The translations under genes were made by a program, and so were the position numbers. A model generated the notes under the pieces. That model ran no database searches. It was not told where the DNA came from and saw only the letters and a list, made by a program, of their open reading frames with translations. Shown here in pieces: positions 24,260-25,359 of a stretch of 25,359 bases of DNA (the stretch's first letter is position 1; every line of letters begins with the position of its first letter). The stretch is from assembly GCA_038212015.1 (NCBI GenBank), contig JBBQUY010000050.1, positions 1 through 25,359 on the forward strand, in the 5' to 3' direction. This stretch comes from JAGQUL01 sp038212015 (GTDB taxonomy: Bacteria; Actinomycetota; Thermoleophilia; Gaiellales; SKUG01).

Positions 24260-24365
24260 CTACTGCTGCACGAGCTTGCGGTACTTGATGCGCGTCGGCT
24301 CGAGCGCATCGGGGCCCTTGCGGCGCTTGAGATCCTCGGCGTACTGCTCGAAGTTGCCCTCGAAC
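24260..24365 (-). repeat. 106-bp direct repeat, right copy (in ettA)
   Basis: This is the true 3' end of the intact ettA gene, matching 21532-21637. The match ends inside the F-E-G-N codons, after which the two sequences are unrelated. Confidence 0.9.
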
Positions 24366-25359
24366 CACACGACCTCGCTGTCACCCTCGAATGCGAGGAT
24401 GTGCGTCGCGAGACGGTCGAGGAACCACCGATCATGGCTCACGACCACCGCGGACCCGGGGAACTGCTCGATGCCTTCCTCGAGCGAGCGGAGCGTGTCC
24501 ACGTCGAGGTCGTTCGTCGGCTCGTCGAGCAGCAGCACGTTGCAGCCCGTCTTGATGAGCTTCGCGAGGTGCACTCGGTTGCGCTGTCCACCCGACAGGT
24601 CGCCGACGCGCTGCTGCTGGTCGGAACCCTTGAAGTTGAACTTGCCGACATAGGCACGGCTCGGGATCTCCCGCTTGCCGAACTCGATGATGTCGTGGCC
24701 GCCGGAGATCTCCTCCCACACGGTCTTGACCGGGTCGAGCGAATCGCGGCCCTGGTCGACATAGCCCAGGTCTACGGTCTCGCCGATCGTGACCGTGCCG
24801 CTGTCGGGCTGCTCCTGGCCGACGAGCAGCCGCATGAACGTCGACTTGCCCGCGCCGTTCGGCCCGATCACGCCGACGATGCCGCCGCGCGGCAGCGTGA
24901 ACGACAGGTCCTCGAACAGCAGCTTGTCGCCGTATGCCTTGGAGACCTTGTCGAACGTGACGATGTCGTCGCCCAGTCGCTTGGTCATCGGAATCTGGAT
25001 GACCGAGCCGCCGATCTCCGCGCGACCCTGCTCGGCGACCATCTCCTCGTAGTTGGCGATGCGCGCCTTGCTCTTGGACTGTCGCGCCTTCGGGCTCATC
25101 TTGATCCACTCGAATTCGCGCTCGAGCGTCTTCTGGCGCGTCTTGTCTGACTTCTCTTCGAGGCGCAGTCGCTCCGCCTTCTGCTCGAGCCAGCCCGTGT
25201 AGTTGCCCTTCCACGGGAAGTACTTCTGGCGGTCGAGCTCCAGGATCCAGTTGGCGACGTTGTCCAGGAAGTACCGATCATGGGTGATCGCGATGATCGT
25301 GCCCGGGTACTTGGCCAGGTACTGCTCGAGCCAGAGCACGCTCTCGGCGTCGAGGTGGT
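24260..25359 (-). CDS. ettA: Energy-dependent translational throttle EttA (ABC-F), 5' partial
   Basis: The C-terminal two thirds of an ABC-F ATPase; the gene continues beyond base 25359. It opens with H-L-D-A-E-S-V-L-W-L-E, the end of the first Walker B region, and T-H-D-R-Y-F-L-D. The inter-domain linker has the P-K-A-R-Q-S-K-S-K-A-R motif typical of EttA, which contacts the P-site tRNA. The second ATPase domain is complete: G-P-N-G-A-G-K-S-T, L-S-G-G-Q-R-N-R-V, L-L-L-D-E-P-T-N-D-L-D and S-H-D-R-W-F-L-D. EttA binds the ribosomal E-site and couples early elongation to ATP level. It ends in K-L-V-Q-Q and a TAG. The frame is intact, so the fragment at 21532 is an extra copy. Confidence 0.96.
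   Translation of the reverse strand, partial: HLDAESVLWLEQYLAKYPGTIIAITHDRYFLDNVANWILELDRQKYFPWKGNYTGWLEQKAERLRLEEKSDKTRQKTLEREFEWIKMSPKARQSKSKARIANYEEMVAEQGRAEIGGSVIQIPMTKRLGDDIVTFDKVSKAYGDKLLFEDLSFTLPRGGIVGVIGPNGAGKSTFMRLLVGQEQPDSGTVTIGETVDLGYVDQGRDSLDPVKTVWEEISGGHDIIEFGKREIPSRAYVGKFNFKGSDQQQRVGDLSGGQRNRVHLAKLIKTGCNVLLLDEPTNDLDVDTLRSLEEGIEQFPGSAVVVSHDRWFLDRLATHILAFEGDSEVVWFEGNFEQYAEDLKRRKGPDALEPTRIKYRKLVQQ

Noticed and set aside
21532..24365. Classical integrative element with an attachment site in ettA
   Set aside because: No integrase, excisionase or transfer gene lies between the repeats, and the copies differ at 7 of 106 bases. It was kept as one model only, not annotated.

Overview
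The window is high-GC actinobacterial DNA. The evidence is strong G/C bias at third codon positions, a PASTA-less Ser/Thr kinase, an LPxTG-type wall-anchored protein, GTG starts and many 4-base gene overlaps. The gene style would suit Thermoleophilia (Solirubrobacterales-like), but that placement is inference. There are no RNA genes, CRISPR arrays, transposases or phage genes.

Layout. (1) 1-5464, mostly plus strand: the end of a CoA-binding protein; a membrane Ser/Thr kinase with an extracytoplasmic TPR-like region; a small Pro-rich protein with its own promoter; a membrane histidine kinase translationally coupled to a receiver-only response regulator; and an unknown 247-residue protein. (2) 5461-9772, minus strand: a three-gene osmoprotectant (OpuC/ProU-type) ABC importer. 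ATPase, bare permease and a permease carrying two tandem binding domains are all joined by overlapping stops and starts. (3) 9931-12289: an unknown membrane protein with an Ala-Asp tail, and a divergent CPBP (Abi) membrane protease. (4) 12308-16535, minus strand: an ArsR regulator with a CxxxC pair, a DUF2892 membrane protein, an MMPL/RND exporter, a DUF302 protein, a low-molecular-weight phosphatase and a small secreted Trp-rich protein. The first three overlap by ATGA and are preceded by a recognisable promoter. (5) 16739-21471: a subtilisin-family (S8) peptidase with no evident signal peptide, an MFS exporter, an LPFTG-anchored Asn/Gly-repeat surface protein and a small membrane protein. 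(6) 21532-25359: a rearranged locus. It holds a 106-bp copy of the ettA 3' end, then a broken piece of a second S8 peptidase, then two coupled genes of unknown function, then ettA itself (running off the window).

The most unusual part is 21532-24365. Two gene fragments are abutted, each homologous to an intact gene elsewhere in the window and in the same orientation as it. They sit directly before a two-gene cassette (called X and Y here) that I cannot assign to a family. The order S8 ... ettA' - S8' - X - Y - ettA is what a tandem duplication of an S8-X-Y-ettA block followed by deletions would leave, or recombination with a related locus. The S8 gene and X also share a long G-run at the ribosome-binding site. 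The other notable item is the asymmetric ABC importer, in which one chain carries two binding domains and its partner permease carries none.
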